DNA of 15,394 nucleotides from Alphaproteobacteria bacterium (GTDB lineage: Bacteria; Pseudomonadota; Alphaproteobacteria; UBA6615). Both the position numbers and the translations under genes were made by a program. A model generated the notes under the pieces. It did not search any database. It was not told where the DNA came from and was given only the letters and a program-made list of their open reading frames with translations. Shown here piece by piece: positions 13,536 through 15,394 of the stretch; position 1 is the stretch's first letter; each line of letters opens with the position of its first letter. The stretch is from assembly GCA_013003285.1 (NCBI GenBank), contig JABDJY010000460.1, forward strand, positions 1 to 15,394, given 5' to 3'.

Positions 13536-14189
13536 TCAGATAATTTCGCAGGCCTCGTCGAAGTCGAACCGGTAGAGGCGCGGGCCCTTGATGCCCTCCA
13601 AGTCGCCGTAACCGATATTGCACACGAAGTTCGACTTGAAGCTGGTGCCCTTGAAGAACTCTTCGTCGGCCGCCGCTTTGTCGAAACCGCCCAAGGCACC
13701 GGCATCGAGCCCCACCGCGCGGATTGCCATGATGAAATAGGCGCCCTGCAGGCTGCCATTCATATAAGCAAAATCCGTCGCGAGCGCCTCATTGCCCTCG
13801 AAGCGCTCCTTCATTTCCGGGCGGATCGGATACAGTCTGGGCAAATGTTCGAAGAATTTCACGTCGTAGGCGATCAAGGCAGTGACCGGGGCCAACATGG
13901 TCTTTTCAACGTTACGCGGTCCCAGGGTTGGCTTCAGACGCTCTCTGGCTTCCGGGGTCCGCAGGAAGAGGACCCGCATGGGCAGGCAATTGCCGCTTGT
14001 CGAGCCTAATTTAGTCAGATCCCAGATCTCGCGCAGCTGATCGTCGCTGACCGGCTTATCCTGCCACCAATTATGGTTACGCCCCTCGCGGAACATGAGA
14101 TCGAGGGAATTATCGTCGAGCCTCTGGATGCGGCTGCGGTAATTCTCGATACGCGCGCGAGCCTGCGCGAGAGCTTGTTCTTCGGACAT
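13536..14189 (-). CDS. Nitroreductase family protein, RutE/HadB-like (malonic semialdehyde reductase type)
   Basis: A 217-residue flavin (FMN) reductase. The typical RutE-type blocks are present: FREGRNHNWWQDKPVS (33-48), KLGSTSGNCLPMRVLF (60-75), KTMLAPVTALIAYD (96-109), GALGGFD (164-170), and a C-terminus GPRLYRFDFDEAC. RutE removes toxic malonic semialdehyde during uracil breakdown, but none of the other rut genes is nearby, so an independent aldehyde or quinone/nitro reductase role is possible. It is about 20 residues longer than E. coli RutE (196), all at the N-terminus. The ATG at 14189 is preceded by AGAGGAA, supporting this start. It is transcribed alone, divergent from the CoA-transferase gene with a 177-base gap. 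Confidence 0.88.
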   Translation of the reverse strand: MSEEQALAQARARIENYRSRIQRLDDNSLDLMFREGRNHNWWQDKPVSDDQLREIWDLTKLGSTSGNCLPMRVLFLRTPEARERLKPTLGPRNVEKTMLAPVTALIAYDVKFFEHLPRLYPIRPEMKERFEGNEALATDFAYMNGSLQGAYFIMAIRAVGLDAGALGGFDKAAADEEFFKGTSFKSNFVCNIGYGDLEGIKGPRLYRFDFDEACEII

Positions 14190-14366
14190 GTAATTCCTCT
14201 AAATTTCGGGCAGAAAGGATAGATAGGGCCGCACGGATGCGCCGTTCGGCCTTAAATGTCCCGCGCGACGGAAAATGTCAAACACCGCATATGAAATCGG
14301 CGCCTGCGCTGGAATGATCGGCCCGAATGCTCTATTGAGGCGCGGGCTATTTCCGAAGAGGCTTTC

Positions 14367-15394
14367 ATGACTGACAATAACGGCGCCCTTGCCGGCATCA
14401 CCGTCCTCGACCTCACCCGGGTCCTGGCCGGCCCGTACTGCACGCAACTGCTCGGCGATCTGGGGGCCGACGTGATCAAGATCGAGCGCCCCGGCGCCGG
14501 CGACGACACGCGTAAATTTGCCCCCCCTTTCGTGACCGACGACGCCGGTAACGAGACCACGGAAAGCGCCTATTTCATGAGCGCCAACCGTAACAAGCGG
14601 TCGGTCGAGGTCGATCTCACCAGCGAGGCCGGGCAAGACATCGTGCGCCAATTGGCGCTGCAGGCCGATGTGCTGGTGGAAAATTTCAAGACCGGCAATC
14701 TGGCGAAATACGGCCTCGGCTATGACGATCTGAAAGACGCTAACCCCAAGCTGGTCTATTGCTCGATCACGGGCTTCGGCCAAACCGGCCCTTATGCCCA
14801 ACGGCCCGGCTACGACTTTTTGATCCAAGGCATGGGCGGCATCATGTCGATCACCGGCGAAGCGGAGGGCGAACCGCAAAAAGTCGGTGTCCCCATTGCC
14901 GACATCATGTCGGGCATGTTCGCCGCCGTCGCCATCAACGGCGCATTGCGCCATTCGACGGTAACCGGTCAGGGCCAGTATATCGATATCGGTATGCTCG
15001 ACACGCAGGTCGCCTGGTTGGTCAATCAGGGCATGAACTTTATCCATTCCGGCCAAGCCGAGCGGCTCGGCAACGCCCATCCCAACATCGTTCCCTATCA
15101 GGTGTTCAAATCCGCCGACGGTCATATCGTGTTGGCGATCGGCAACGATAATCAGTTCCGCACCTTCTGCGACTTTGCCGGCGCACCAGAGCTACCCGAC
15201 GATCCGATGTTCGCCACCAACGACGCGCGGGTGAAAAACCGCACCGAGACGGTGGCCAAGATCCAGGCGATTATCGAACAGCATCCCTCGCAATATTGGC
15301 TCGACGAGCTGGAGAAGATGAAAATCGGTTGCGGCCCCATCAACACGCTCGACCAGGTGTTCGCGGACCCCCATGTGCTGGCGCGCGAAATGGT
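14367..15394 (+). CDS. CaiB/BaiF family (class III) CoA-transferase, C-terminus beyond window
   Basis: The first 342 codons of a class III CoA-transferase (full length about 390-430); it continues past the right edge. These enzymes move CoA between carboxylic acids through an aspartyl-CoA intermediate. Seen: the N-terminal LAGITVLDLTRVLAGPYCTQLLGD pattern (8-31), IKIERPGAGDDTR (37-49), NRNKRSVEVDL (75-85), CSITGFGQTGPYAQRPGYD (132-150), the catalytic Asp179 in VGVPIADIMSG, and VFKSADGHIVLAIGND near 250. Start at 14367 with GAAGAGG upstream. Likely role: activation of an organic acid for further breakdown. The acid cannot be named. Confidence 0.92.
   Translation, partial: MTDNNGALAGITVLDLTRVLAGPYCTQLLGDLGADVIKIERPGAGDDTRKFAPPFVTDDAGNETTESAYFMSANRNKRSVEVDLTSEAGQDIVRQLALQADVLVENFKTGNLAKYGLGYDDLKDANPKLVYCSITGFGQTGPYAQRPGYDFLIQGMGGIMSITGEAEGEPQKVGVPIADIMSGMFAAVAINGALRHSTVTGQGQYIDIGMLDTQVAWLVNQGMNFIHSGQAERLGNAHPNIVPYQVFKSADGHIVLAIGNDNQFRTFCDFAGAPELPDDPMFATNDARVKNRTETVAKIQAIIEQHPSQYWLDELEKMKIGCGPINTLDQVFADPHVLAREM

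Noticed and set aside
14199..15125. 308-codon minus-strand open frame opposite the CoA-transferase
   Set aside because: The plus-strand frame has the full class III CoA-transferase motif set including the catalytic Asp; the antisense frame has none.
1..15394. CRISPR arrays, tRNA/rRNA genes, insertion sequences, riboswitches
   Set aside because: I saw no repeat-spacer pattern, tRNA-like fold, transposase, flanking direct repeats or riboswitch core anywhere in the window.

Overview
The window is a GC-rich stretch of bacterial chromosome. Codon choice, protein style and the ammonium-transporter/PII pair fit an alphaproteobacterium, perhaps a free-living Rhodospirillales-like lineage. That placement comes from general protein character, not from a marker gene. 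I see no phage, transposon, CRISPR, tRNA or rRNA. It reads as metabolic chromosome: scavenging and catabolism of small organic acids or ring compounds, plus nitrogen uptake.

Layout. (1) Positions 1-4297, minus strand: a run of five genes. In transcription order these are three tandem paralogous 'cyclase' (kynurenine-formamidase-like, PF04199) hydrolases, a small EthD-like dimeric alpha-beta barrel protein, and a histidinol-dehydrogenase-family enzyme cut by the left edge. A terminator-like hairpin separates the cyclases from the last two genes, and a strong RNA hairpin lies between cyclases 3 and 2. (2) 4298-4520: a divergent control region with a short palindrome. (3) 4521-8292, plus strand: an SDR dehydrogenase and an alpha/beta hydrolase resembling the FrsA / 2,6-dihydroxypseudooxynicotine hydrolase group, then a tetraloop hairpin, then an isocitrate-lyase-superfamily C-C lyase and a second SDR. 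(4) 8452-9177: a stand-alone thioredoxin-fold protein resembling iodothyronine deiodinase, with Cys at the selenocysteine position, closed by a terminator. (5) 9426-11131: a sigma-54-like promoter, amtB and glnK. (6) 11145-12998, minus strand: an intradiol ring-cleavage dioxygenase followed by a 3-hydroxyisobutyrate-dehydrogenase-like enzyme. (7) 13106-15394: a DUF423 membrane protein, a RutE-like nitroreductase (minus) and a class III CoA-transferase running off the right edge.

How they may work together (inference). Cyclase-family hydrolases, an alpha/beta hydrolase, SDRs, a retro-aldol lyase with its catalytic Cys, an intradiol dioxygenase, a beta-hydroxyacid dehydrogenase and a CoA-transferase are the usual parts of a ring-opening and side-chain-trimming catabolic route. 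No substrate can be named from the sequence. No transcriptional regulator or dedicated uptake system for such a compound is present in the window. The most distinctive points are the three tandem cyclases, in which the usual HxxxHxD metal motif reads QxxxQxD, and the single-cysteine deiodinase-like protein.
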